This document shows positions 24,796 through 32,763 of a stretch of DNA of 64,000 nucleotides, piece by piece (position 1 is the stretch's first letter; each line of letters begins with the position of its first letter). Source of the DNA: Marinobacterium_E sp035458585. Its GTDB lineage: Bacteria; Pseudomonadota; Gammaproteobacteria; Pseudomonadales; Balneatricaceae. Where the stretch lies: positions 1 through 64,000 of the forward strand of contig DATHZN010000009.1 in NCBI GenBank assembly GCA_035458585.1. Direction: 5' to 3'. Below the pieces are notes generated by a model. That model ran no database searches. It worked only from the letters and a program-made list of their open reading frames with translations, and was not told where the DNA came from. The position numbers were made by a program, and so were the translations under genes.

Positions 24796-25761
24796 GTGTT
24801 TAACAAAAAAGTACTTTCAACACTCATCGCAACTGCTGCAATCGCTGGCGCTGGCCAGGTGTATGCTGGCGCGCACTCAGGTATGAAAATTGGCATCACT
24901 CAGAACAATGTGGGTGTCGACTCTTACCAGACAACTTATGAGAAGGCCTTTATTGCTGCAGCTGAAGCGAATGCAGACGTTGAAGCAGTGGTACTTGATG
25001 CAGGTGGCGACGTTGCTCGTCAGATTGCTCAGGTTGAAGACCTAATCCAGCAGGATGTTGATGCAATTATCATCTGGCCAACTAACGGCGAAGCAGTTAT
25101 TCCTGCTGTTCGTAAGGCTCAGAAGGCTGGTATTCCTGTGATCGTTACTAACTCTAACATCGCTGAAGCTGGTTTCGACTTCATTCGTTCCTTCTCAGGT
25201 CCAGACAACGTGACTCAGGGTCGTCGCTCTGCGGAGATCATGTGTGACAAGTTCAAGGCTATGGGTATTGAGAACGAAGCGAAAGTCGTACACATCACTG
25301 GTCAGCCAGGCTACACCACTGCGATTGAGCGTGCGGGTGGCTTTGAAGAGCGTTTGCCTGAGGTGTGTCCAAACGTAACTGTTCTGGATACTCAGCCAGG
25401 TGACTGGAACCGTGAGAAGTCACAGCAGGTTATGGAAGCCTTCTTGGTTAAGTACGATGACATCGATGGTGTCTACGCTGGTGATGATAACATGGGTGTT
25501 GGTGCGCTGAATGCTGCGCGCGCAGCAAACCGTGAAGGCATTATCTTCGTTGGTGCTACCAACTTCGCTGTAGGCTACGAAGCAATGGCTGCTGGCGAGT
25601 ACTGGGGTTCAATCTACCAGTCTCCAGTAGACGATGCTGAAGCCGCTCTGAAGACAGCGATCGACGTTCTTAACGGTGTGGATGTTCCATTCCTTAACTA
25701 CTTCGACACTCCAAAAATTACTCAGGACAACATGTCTGAGTTCACTAAGCCAGTATTCTAA
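24796..25761 (+). CDS. Periplasmic substrate-binding protein of a ribose/rhizopine-type ABC importer
   Basis: 321 residues, GTG start with AAGGAGAA upstream. A Sec signal peptide (about 1-24, ending VYAGAHS) is followed by the type I periplasmic-binding fold: MKIGITQNNVGVDSYQTTYEKAF, VEDLIQQDVDAIIIWPTNGEA, GIPVIVTNSN and GVYAGDDNMGVGAL. This is the LacI/ribose-binding-like family for sugars, cyclitols and similar small polar ligands. It opens the rightward operon. A hairpin after the stop could raise its mRNA level above the permeases'. The specificity is unknown. Confidence 0.93.
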   Translation: MFNKKVLSTLIATAAIAGAGQVYAGAHSGMKIGITQNNVGVDSYQTTYEKAFIAAAEANADVEAVVLDAGGDVARQIAQVEDLIQQDVDAIIIWPTNGEAVIPAVRKAQKAGIPVIVTNSNIAEAGFDFIRSFSGPDNVTQGRRSAEIMCDKFKAMGIENEAKVVHITGQPGYTTAIERAGGFEERLPEVCPNVTVLDTQPGDWNREKSQQVMEAFLVKYDDIDGVYAGDDNMGVGALNAARAANREGIIFVGATNFAVGYEAMAAGEYWGSIYQSPVDDAEAALKTAIDVLNGVDVPFLNYFDTPKITQDNMSEFTKPVF

Positions 25762-25799
25762 TGAGGCCGGGCTGTCCCGGTAATTAGAAGGCTTAATCT

Positions 25800-25834
25800 G
25801 CGGCGGCTCGGTAATGACTGACCGCCGCTATTTT
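25800..25834 (+). terminator. Stem-loop between binding-protein and permease genes
   Basis: GCGGCGG (25800-25806) pairs with CCGCCGC (25822-25828), followed by TATTTT. It is probably a partial terminator or mRNA stabiliser, as is common after binding-protein genes. A smaller stem CCGGG-CTGT-CCCGG precedes it at 25767-25780. Confidence 0.6.
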
Positions 25835-25869
25835 CAAAAATTAGAAACGTAAATACGCGGGAGACTGGT

Positions 25870-26841
25870 ATGGCAGGTTTTGCCAATAACGAGTTTGTAA
25901 AGCTGCTGGGTAAGCAAGGCATTCTTATCGCTTTTGTCCTGTTTATGGTGGCATTCACAGTCGCCGACACCAAATTTATCTCTACTGACAACGTTCTCAG
26001 CGTTGTGCGTTCGTCCGCTATATTGGGCGTAATGGCGTTGGGTGTAACCTTTGTCGTAATCAGTGGAAACCTCGATCTCTCGGTCGGTTCCATGATGTCT
26101 TTTTCTACGATTGTTGTGCTGGATTTGCACGACAAGATCGGTCCGCTTATGGCAATACCAGCGATGTTTGCAATGACCCTTGCGCTGGGTGCATTCATCG
26201 GATTTTTGGTTGGCTATCTTAAACTTAACTCGCTGATTGTGACTCTCGGTATGCTGTCCGCGATTCATGGCCTTACTCTGACCTATTCAGGTGGTAAGAA
26301 TATGGATATTGCTGACAAGTCGGGCACTTGGTTTAGTGTCTTCGGACAAGGCGAGATTCTTGGTATACCTGTTCCTATTCTTTTGTTCGCACTACTGGCG
26401 TCGTTGCTGGGTGTGTTGTTGGCGAAGACGCCATTTGGACGCAAGGTTTACGCCGTAGGCGGTAACCCAACAGCCGCCACGTTCTCAGGCATTCCGCGTG
26501 CGCGCACGGTCTTTCTCTGTTACCTGATTTCAGCTTTCTGTGTTGCCACCGCTGGCCTCATTCAGGCAAGCCGCTCTCTCGGTAGCCAGAACACTGTCGG
26601 CCAGGGGTTAGAGTTAGAAGTTCTTGCGGCAGTCATTTTGGGCGGTGCCTCGCTTCTGGGTGGTTCGGGTACTGTATTTAAGACACTCGTTGGTGTGCTG
26701 ATGCTTGGGTTTATTCAGAACGGATTGTTGTTGATGGGGTTGCCATTTTACGTCCAGTTCGTCATCACCTGGGGCATCATTATCCTTGCCGTTTGGTTGG
26801 ATATCTCCATTAAACGCGGCCGCTTCTTTGCGTCAGTCTAA
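25870..26841 (+). CDS. ABC importer permease (RbsC type), first
   Basis: A 323-residue hydrophobic protein with 8-10 membrane helices. Family motifs: GVTFVVISGNLDLSVGSMMSF near the N-terminal third, RKVYAVGGNPTAATFSGIP (cytoplasmic loop contacting the ATPase) and LEVLAAVILGGASLLGGSGTV. It forms the channel with the second permease. GGGAGA precedes the ATG. The second permease starts 11 bases after its stop. Confidence 0.94.
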   Translation: MAGFANNEFVKLLGKQGILIAFVLFMVAFTVADTKFISTDNVLSVVRSSAILGVMALGVTFVVISGNLDLSVGSMMSFSTIVVLDLHDKIGPLMAIPAMFAMTLALGAFIGFLVGYLKLNSLIVTLGMLSAIHGLTLTYSGGKNMDIADKSGTWFSVFGQGEILGIPVPILLFALLASLLGVLLAKTPFGRKVYAVGGNPTAATFSGIPRARTVFLCYLISAFCVATAGLIQASRSLGSQNTVGQGLELEVLAAVILGGASLLGGSGTVFKTLVGVLMLGFIQNGLLLMGLPFYVQFVITWGIIILAVWLDISIKRGRFFASV

Positions 26842-26852
26842 AGGGAAGAGCT

Positions 26853-27854
26853 ATGAAGTCTGAGCAAACTAAAAAACTGATAAAGAGCGGCGCCATCTGG
26901 TTTTTCATTGTCGTCGAACTCATCTTCTTTAGTATCGCGGGTGAGTATCTCGCGCTAAGTGACAAAGCGTTCATGGATGCTGACAACATGCTGCTACTAC
27001 TCAAGCAGTCGGCGCCTATTGGAATTATCGCGGTGGGTATGACGTTGATCATGGTCAACGGCAATATCGATCTGAGCGTTGGAGCAATCTTTGCGATCGC
27101 TGGGATCGTGCTACTGGATACGATGTCCTGGCCCATGTTTGCTGATATGGGTGATGGCGTGATTCCGGTTGCCTGGGCCTTGGCTCTGTTGGTCGGTGCG
27201 TTACTGGGTGCGTTGAATGGTGTGATTGTCTGGAAGACGGGCGTGGATGCGTTCATTGTCACGCTGGGCTCAATGTTGGGCTACCGCGGTCTGGTCTTTA
27301 TGTTTAACGGCGAAAATCCAACATCGAATCTCAATTGGACGCTGGTCGATTTTGCAGAAGCTCAATTTTTGGGCCTGCACACCGCGACTTGGTTCTTTGC
27401 GGCAGTCGTCTTGGTTGTTTGGTTTATCACTCGCTACACAATCCATGGTCGTAACGCCTATGCCATAGGTGATAACCGCGATGCGGCGGTAAATGCTGGC
27501 ATCCGAGTGGGTCCGCACATGCTGATCAACTTCACGTTAATTGGTTTCTTAGCAGCGCTTTCGGCCGTTGTTTTTTACTCCGAGAGTGGCTCGGTTAACC
27601 CAAATGACGGTCAGTTATATGAGCTTTGGGTGATTACCGCGGTGGTGTTGGGTGGTACGAAGCTTACGGGTGGTTCAGGTTCGATAATCGGTACGCTCGG
27701 TGGTGTTCTGGCAATCCAGCTGCTTCGCAAAGGACTCGGTTACATTGGCGCTGATACGTCAACTGTAAATCTCGTCATTGGTCTAATTTTGATCGTGGTT
27801 CTGTTCATCGATCGCCAGTTGAACGTTAAAGGCAAGGAGGCGCTGAAAGTATGA
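26853..27854 (+). CDS. ABC importer permease (RbsC type), second
   Basis: 333 residues, also RbsC-like: GMTLIMVNGNIDLSVGAIFAIAG, RNAYAIGDNRDAAVNAGIRV and WVITAVVLGGTKLTGGSGS. Having two different permeases suggests a heterodimeric channel, unlike RbsC homodimers. The stop overlaps the ATPase start by 4 bases (ATGA), so the two are translationally coupled. Confidence 0.94.
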   Translation: MKSEQTKKLIKSGAIWFFIVVELIFFSIAGEYLALSDKAFMDADNMLLLLKQSAPIGIIAVGMTLIMVNGNIDLSVGAIFAIAGIVLLDTMSWPMFADMGDGVIPVAWALALLVGALLGALNGVIVWKTGVDAFIVTLGSMLGYRGLVFMFNGENPTSNLNWTLVDFAEAQFLGLHTATWFFAAVVLVVWFITRYTIHGRNAYAIGDNRDAAVNAGIRVGPHMLINFTLIGFLAALSAVVFYSESGSVNPNDGQLYELWVITAVVLGGTKLTGGSGSIIGTLGGVLAIQLLRKGLGYIGADTSTVNLVIGLILIVVLFIDRQLNVKGKEALKV

Positions 27855-29356
27855 TTAATTCAACTCCAGCATTGCGTCTCGAAGGCATCGTTAAGACCTT
27901 TCCGGGTGTACGAGCTCTCGATAATGTTTCTTTTGATGTAGTCCCTGGTGAAGTTCATGCCCTAATGGGCGAAAACGGTGCCGGCAAATCGACACTGATG
28001 AAGGTACTTGGTGGTTTGTATCAACCCGACTTCGGTTCGATCTTTATAGAAGATAAGTCGGTGGAGATGACCAGCCCTTTGCACTCTAAGGCCCTAGGTG
28101 TTGTGTTTATTCATCAGGAGCTGAGTTTGGCTGAAGAGCTCAGCGTTGCTGAGAACGTTTACCTTGGCGAGCTACCTCGCAAAGGCTTCGGTCTGGTGGA
28201 TTGGGATCTGCTCTACAGTAAGACTGATGCCATTCTTCAGAAATTGCGAGTTGGTTTCGATGCGCGGACTCTGGTCGGCGACCTCTCTATTGCGAATCAG
28301 CAGATGGTTGAGATAGCTCGTGCGCTGACCGTTGATGCGAAGGCAGTTATCTTTGATGAGCCAACGGCCTCTCTGACCGATGCTGAGAAACTTGTCCTGT
28401 TTGATGTGATCAGCGATCTGAAACAACAGGGTGTTGGCATTATCTATATCTCCCACCGTATGGAGGAGATCTTCAAAATTACCGACCGCATTACAGTGTT
28501 GCGCGATGGTCAGTATCAGGGGACCGTGGCGACCCGGGATACAGATGAGGAGAGCGTTACGCAGATGATGATCGGCCGTAAGCTCGATTTGAGTCGCAAC
28601 GCCTCACATCACGAGCTGGGAGGTGTAGCCCTTGAAGTTAAAAATCTCTCCTGTGGAGATCTTTACACAGACGTAAGTTTCCAAGTGCGTCGTGGTGAAG
28701 TGCTTGGATTCTATGGTCTGGTAGGTGCTGGTCGTACTGAGATAGCGGAGACTCTCTTTGGTTTGCGCCAGCCTAGCTCTGGCTCGATCCATGTAGATGG
28801 CAAAGAGGTCAGTGTTGCCTCGCCAGCGGAGGCTATTCGTTTGGGGATCTCGTTGGTACCCGAGGACCGAAAAGGCCAGGGCCTGGTCTTGGGTATGAAC
28901 TGTCGAGACAACATGACGCTGCCCCAGATAGACGATATGACAGCGGGTCCCTTCGTTGCCAATGGTGCCGAGGTATCTCTATTCGATCAGTACCGTGATC
29001 GGCTCGATATTCGCACCCCCGGCTGGAAGCAGACTGTGGGTAATCTTTCCGGCGGAAATCAGCAAAAGATCGTCATTGGTAAGTGGTTATCGATGCACCC
29101 CAATGTGTTGATTGTTGATGAGCCAACACGCGGTATCGACGTGGGATCCAAGTCGGAGATTCACAAGCTGATTCGCGAGCTCGCAGCCTCTGGATATGCC
29201 GTCATAGTAATCAGTTCGGAGATGCCAGAAGTCCTGCATGTCTCTGACCGTATTGCCGCCATGTTCTCGGGAGAGATTGTTCGCACGTTTACCTCTGAAG
29301 AGGTAACCGAAGATAACCTGATTCAAGCGATCTCAGGGATCAAACAGAAAGCTTAA
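27851..29356 (+). CDS. ABC importer ATPase with two nucleotide-binding domains (RbsA type)
   Basis: 501 residues containing two ABC domains. The first has Walker A GENGAGKST (40-48) and Walker B VIFDEPTASLT. The second has the degenerate Walker A GLVGAGRTE typical of the sugar family, signature LSGGNQQK and Walker B LIVDEPTRGIDVG. SLVPEDRKGQGL is also a family mark. It powers uptake through the two permeases. It is followed after 44 bases by the creatinase-like gene. Confidence 0.95.
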   Translation: MINSTPALRLEGIVKTFPGVRALDNVSFDVVPGEVHALMGENGAGKSTLMKVLGGLYQPDFGSIFIEDKSVEMTSPLHSKALGVVFIHQELSLAEELSVAENVYLGELPRKGFGLVDWDLLYSKTDAILQKLRVGFDARTLVGDLSIANQQMVEIARALTVDAKAVIFDEPTASLTDAEKLVLFDVISDLKQQGVGIIYISHRMEEIFKITDRITVLRDGQYQGTVATRDTDEESVTQMMIGRKLDLSRNASHHELGGVALEVKNLSCGDLYTDVSFQVRRGEVLGFYGLVGAGRTEIAETLFGLRQPSSGSIHVDGKEVSVASPAEAIRLGISLVPEDRKGQGLVLGMNCRDNMTLPQIDDMTAGPFVANGAEVSLFDQYRDRLDIRTPGWKQTVGNLSGGNQQKIVIGKWLSMHPNVLIVDEPTRGIDVGSKSEIHKLIRELAASGYAVIVISSEMPEVLHVSDRIAAMFSGEIVRTFTSEEVTEDNLIQAISGIKQKA

Positions 29357-29400
29357 CTCGGCTTGTGCAGCCGTTCGCAGATTAAACGAGGAAAAAAGAG

Positions 29401-30705
29401 ATGAGCAAAAAGATAATTATAGAGCCTACTCAGGTTGATCTTCAGGCGTTGGATCCCCGTTGGGAGTGGAACCGTCCGATCCCATCACCGGGTCGAATGA
29501 ACGTCGATTTTGAAGAGCGTGTCGATTTCCGCCGCCTACATCGTTACCGTGTAGAACGTGCTCGTCAGGCGCTTCGTGAGTCGGATCTTGGCGCTATGCT
29601 CTGCTTTGATAACAACAATATTCGATACCTGACGTCGAGCGTTATTGGTGAGTGGGCGCGCGATAAAATCTGTCGTTATGCACTCTTTACAGGTAACTCC
29701 GACCCGTACCTCTGGGACTTTGGTAGCGCTGCGGCACATCACCGTCTCTACAACCCCTGGTTCGACAACGATCACTGGCGCGCTGGCATGTTGGGTCTGC
29801 GTGGTTCTGTTGCTGAAGATGCTGGCCTGTTTGATAACGCGGCTAAAGAGATCGCTGATATCCTGCGTGCTGAAGGCGTGGCTGACATGCCAATCGGTGT
29901 GGATGTACTTGAGCCACCCATGCTCTTTGCACTTCAGAAGCAGGGCCTGATCGTTCGCGATGTTCAGCAGGTTATGCTGAATGCCCGTCAAATCAAGAGC
30001 ATGGACGAGATTATTCTGCTGAACCAGTCCGCTTCCATGGTTGATGGCTGTTACCAGATGATTGCCGATAACCTCAAACCGGGTAAGCGCGAAAACGAAC
30101 TGGTTGCTATGGCTAATAAGTTCCTTTACGACAACGGTTCCGATGACGTTGAGGCGATAAACGCAGTGTCGGGTGAGCGTTGTAGCCCGCACCCGCACAA
30201 CTTTACCGACCGTATGTACCGCCCAGGCGACCAGGCCTTCTTTGACATTATTCAGTCTTACATGGGCTATCGTACCTGTTACTACCGCACATTGAATGTG
30301 GGTAGCAAGTCACCTGCTCAGGAAGATGCGTACCGTAAAGCGCGAGAGTGGATCGACGCCGCTATAGCTCTGGTTCGTCCGGGTATGACAACAGACAAGA
30401 TCGCAGCTGTTTGGCCGGCAGCTCAGGAGTTCGGTTTCGCCAACGAAATGGAAGCCTTTGGTCTGCAGTTTGGTCATGGCCTAGGTCTGGCACTGCACGA
30501 GCGTCCCATTATTAGCCGCCTTGTCTCGTTCGACAACCCGTTCGAGCTTCAGGAAGGTATGGTATTTGCGCTGGAAACTTACTGCCCTGCGGCTGATGGC
30601 AATGGTGGTGCACGTATCGAGGAGGAGGTTGTTGTAACGGCTGATGGTTGCCGTGTAATTACGCTCTTCCCTGCGCAAGATCTGTTTGTAGCAAACCCCT
30701 ACTAA
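29401..30705 (+). CDS. Creatinase-like M24 (pita-bread fold) hydrolase lacking metal ligands
   Basis: 434 residues. The N-terminal creatinase domain has LGAMLCFDNNNIRYLTSS, and the C-terminal pita-bread domain has QFGHGLGLALHE. In metal M24 enzymes the second and third Asp ligands would fall in the FDIIQSYMGYRTCYYRTL region; here only Asp282 remains and the others are Ile284 and Cys293. His359, Glu392 and Glu407-409 persist. A His pair (264, 266 in SPHPHNF) sits where creatinase has its catalytic His232. I infer a metal-free C-N hydrolase more like creatinase than a peptidase. DMSP lyase DddP is a more distant relative. It is the only hydrolase in the importer operon. Confidence 0.85.
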   Translation: MSKKIIIEPTQVDLQALDPRWEWNRPIPSPGRMNVDFEERVDFRRLHRYRVERARQALRESDLGAMLCFDNNNIRYLTSSVIGEWARDKICRYALFTGNSDPYLWDFGSAAAHHRLYNPWFDNDHWRAGMLGLRGSVAEDAGLFDNAAKEIADILRAEGVADMPIGVDVLEPPMLFALQKQGLIVRDVQQVMLNARQIKSMDEIILLNQSASMVDGCYQMIADNLKPGKRENELVAMANKFLYDNGSDDVEAINAVSGERCSPHPHNFTDRMYRPGDQAFFDIIQSYMGYRTCYYRTLNVGSKSPAQEDAYRKAREWIDAAIALVRPGMTTDKIAAVWPAAQEFGFANEMEAFGLQFGHGLGLALHERPIISRLVSFDNPFELQEGMVFALETYCPAADGNGGARIEEEVVVTADGCRVITLFPAQDLFVANPY

Positions 30706-30737
30706 GGGGTTTGTTCAACCTCCCAAGGAGTTGAAAT

Positions 30738-31106
30738 ATGCCAACGTACAATTACCAGTCGGTTGAGACCGGCGAGATCTTCAGAATTGAACATAGCGTG
30801 CATGATGCCGCGCTAGCGGCTCACCCTGAGACGGGAGAGGAGATCAAACGTGTCATAATGGGCGCTCCAGCGGTCCATATTCCTGGTCTTAAGAAGCATG
30901 TTAGGGTGGATTATAAAAGTCCCGCAGCCACAGCCTGTGGTTGTGCTTCTAATGTCGCGCTGGCTCAAGCCATGTACAAAAATAGCCGTGAAACGCCAAC
31001 TTACGGCTCACTGAACAGTAAGCGCACGGTGACAGGCGGCGTCGTGAGCAAGTCGAGTTGTGGCCACAGTCACAGCCATGGTGGAGGCTGCGGCCACAAG
31101 CACTAA
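30738..31106 (+). CDS. Cysteine-less FmdB-like protein with His/Cys-rich tail
   Basis: 122 residues. The N-terminus MPTYNYQSVETGEIFRIEHS, followed by HPETGEEIKRVI, keeps the spacing of FmdB zinc-ribbon proteins, but both cysteine knuckles are replaced (SVETG, HPETG). New potential metal ligands appear later: ACGCAS near 69-72 and the tail SSCGHSHSHGGGCGHKH. FmdB proteins accompany amidases; here it follows the creatinase-like gene by 32 bases with AAGGAG upstream. A metal-binding or accessory role is inference. Confidence 0.75.
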   Translation: MPTYNYQSVETGEIFRIEHSVHDAALAAHPETGEEIKRVIMGAPAVHIPGLKKHVRVDYKSPAATACGCASNVALAQAMYKNSRETPTYGSLNSKRTVTGGVVSKSSCGHSHSHGGGCGHKH

Positions 31107-31212
31107 GTCCTAATCTGGCACCTCAATTTAGTTGGAAGGTGCCAAGATTGTTAAACTTCAGAAGTCGTTCTCTGTTGTACAACCGTGTTCTGCACATGCA
31201 CGGTCTCTCTTC

Positions 31213-31237
31213 AGCTGTCCTAGGACAGCTTTTTTTT
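31213..31237 (+). terminator. Rho-independent terminator of the importer operon
   Basis: The perfect palindrome AGCTGTCCTAGGACAGCT (31213-31230) is followed by seven T. A second inverted repeat TGGCACCT/AGGTGCCA lies upstream at 31116-31144. Confidence 0.9.
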
Positions 31238-31249
31238 CGCACAACTTTA

Positions 31250-32446
31250 TCAGAATGAGAACTGCTTGCTGGCAAGTTCAACGATATGTTTACCTATCGG
31301 GAGAGATGAGGTGGCGGCGGGCGAGGGGGCGTTACACACATTGACGGTCCGGGCAGTATGCACGAACTTGAAGTCATCTATCAGCTTACCCTCAGGCGAT
31401 ACAGCCTGAGCTCTCACGCCGGCTGGGTAGGGCTCCAGGTCATCGAGCGTCAGTATCGGACAGTACTTGTTTACCTCTTTTAAATAACCGCTCTTGAATA
31501 GAGAGTTCTTCAGCTCAATGAGCCCTGGCTTGAGATTGTCACGCAGCACCTTAAGGTTGCCCTTGTAACAGAGTGTTTCGAAGCTGTCCTTAAATGAGAA
31601 ATCTGTCTTCTTGTACCCCTCACGTTTGAACGCCAGCACCGCATTAGGGCCGACCGTCACGCTGCCGTCGATCATACGCGTCAGATGAACGCCCAAAAAT
31701 GGCATGTTGGGGTCCGGAATCGGGTAGATCAGATGGTTGACGATGCGGTTGTGTTTAGCACTCAGACGAAAGTACTCCCCTCTGAATGGGCAGATCCGGA
31801 AGTCAGGCTCCATGCCCAGCATTCTGACAACGCGATCAGACATCAGGCCTGAACAGGAGATAAGGTAACGCGAGCGATATGTCTGCGACTCTGTATCTAC
31901 CTCTATCGAGTCGCTCCCTTCGCGCATGGCCGTGACTTCACGTTGGAAGACAATTTCACCCCCAAGCTCCACAATACGGTGTGCCATCGCTTCACCCACC
32001 TGCTTGTAGTTTACGATGCCACTTGATGGAACAAATATCGCACCTTCACCAACGATATTTGGTTCTCGTTCATGTAGTTGTTTGCTGTCAAGCCAGTACC
32101 GTTCGAGACCGTTCGCTGCGGTGCGATCCCAGAGAGCGCGCATGCGCTCCATTTCCAGCGAATTGGTCGCAACCAGGAGTTTTCCACAGCTGTCGTAGGC
32201 GATTCCGTGCTCGTCACAGAAGGCTTTTGTCTGTTGGTTACCCTGCAGACAGAATTTAGCCTTGAGGCTGCCGGGTGTGTAGTAAACCCCTGCGTGGATA
32301 ACGCCCGAATTGTGCCCGGTCTGATGCTGTGCGCTTGAGGCCTCTTTCTCTAATACCAAAACCTTGCGACCCGGATACTGCTCTAGCAGTTGCATGGTTG
32401 TAGACAGGCCCAGAATGCCCGCACCTATTACAATTAAATCGTACAT
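31250..32446 (-). CDS. lhgO: L-2-hydroxyglutarate dehydrogenase
   Basis: A 398-residue FAD flavoprotein that oxidises L-2-hydroxyglutarate to 2-oxoglutarate, giving electrons to the membrane quinone pool. The N-terminal FAD-binding fold is LIVIGAGILGLSTTMQLLE, followed by QTGHNSGVIHAGVYYTPGSLKAKFC, CPFRGEYFRL and NHLIYPIPDPNMPFLGVHLTRMIDGS. It aligns closely with my memory of E. coli LhgO throughout. It converges on the importer operon. Upstream at 32539 lies a palindrome identical in pattern to the island operators, so it probably belongs to the same regulon. Confidence 0.93.
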   Translation of the reverse strand: MYDLIVIGAGILGLSTTMQLLEQYPGRKVLVLEKEASSAQHQTGHNSGVIHAGVYYTPGSLKAKFCLQGNQQTKAFCDEHGIAYDSCGKLLVATNSLEMERMRALWDRTAANGLERYWLDSKQLHEREPNIVGEGAIFVPSSGIVNYKQVGEAMAHRIVELGGEIVFQREVTAMREGSDSIEVDTESQTYRSRYLISCSGLMSDRVVRMLGMEPDFRICPFRGEYFRLSAKHNRIVNHLIYPIPDPNMPFLGVHLTRMIDGSVTVGPNAVLAFKREGYKKTDFSFKDSFETLCYKGNLKVLRDNLKPGLIELKNSLFKSGYLKEVNKYCPILTLDDLEPYPAGVRAQAVSPEGKLIDDFKFVHTARTVNVCNAPSPAATSSLPIGKHIVELASKQFSF

Positions 32447-32763
32447 TTGGGAGCTACCTATGTCTAAAGCGTCGAATAATCTAGGTGTGTATTTTATTGG
32501 TTAACGTCTGAAGATTCAGTGCTGTCATCCATACTATTTATCCATTTTGGATAGAATCGGTTCGAGTCGGTCTGTCTTGGTTTGCATTAAACCCTCAAAG
32601 CCGCGCTATATCGCAAATTTTGGGATCTATTGACATGCAAATTGAAGATTAACTTCTAGTTAAATAATCGGTCTATTGTTAGTCTATAGCGCCGCGGCGG
32701 CGACCACTTGCTGGTGAATGTCGTCGATACACCCGTTTTGTTCGAAGGTTGGAGTCAGGCGCG
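32447..32763. other. Divergent intergenic region between lhgO and mpl
   Basis: About 317 bases without a gene. It holds operator copy 3 (32539-32553), a TTGACA at 32630-32635 without a good -10 box at normal spacing, and a perfect palindrome TTAACT-TCT-AGTTAA at 32649-32663 whose role is unknown. The mpl start codon is at 32764. Confidence 0.6.
32539..32553. promoter_or_regulatory. Operator copy 3, TATCCA-TTT-TGGATA, upstream of lhgO
   Basis: A perfect 6-3-6 palindrome about 95 bases before the lhgO ATG. The arms are identical to operator copy 1 at 24629. The site lies about 8 kb from the regulator gene. Confidence 0.72.

Noticed and set aside
24796..29356. Assigning the importer to ribose, xylose or galactofuranose
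   Set aside because: The family match is clear but ligand residues cannot be read reliably; E. coli has a galactofuranose importer near fbp, but synteny alone does not give specificity.
29536..30198. 220-codon minus-strand frame opposite the creatinase-like gene
   Set aside because: The plus strand has clear M24 homology over the same bases; the mirror frame has no recognisable motif.
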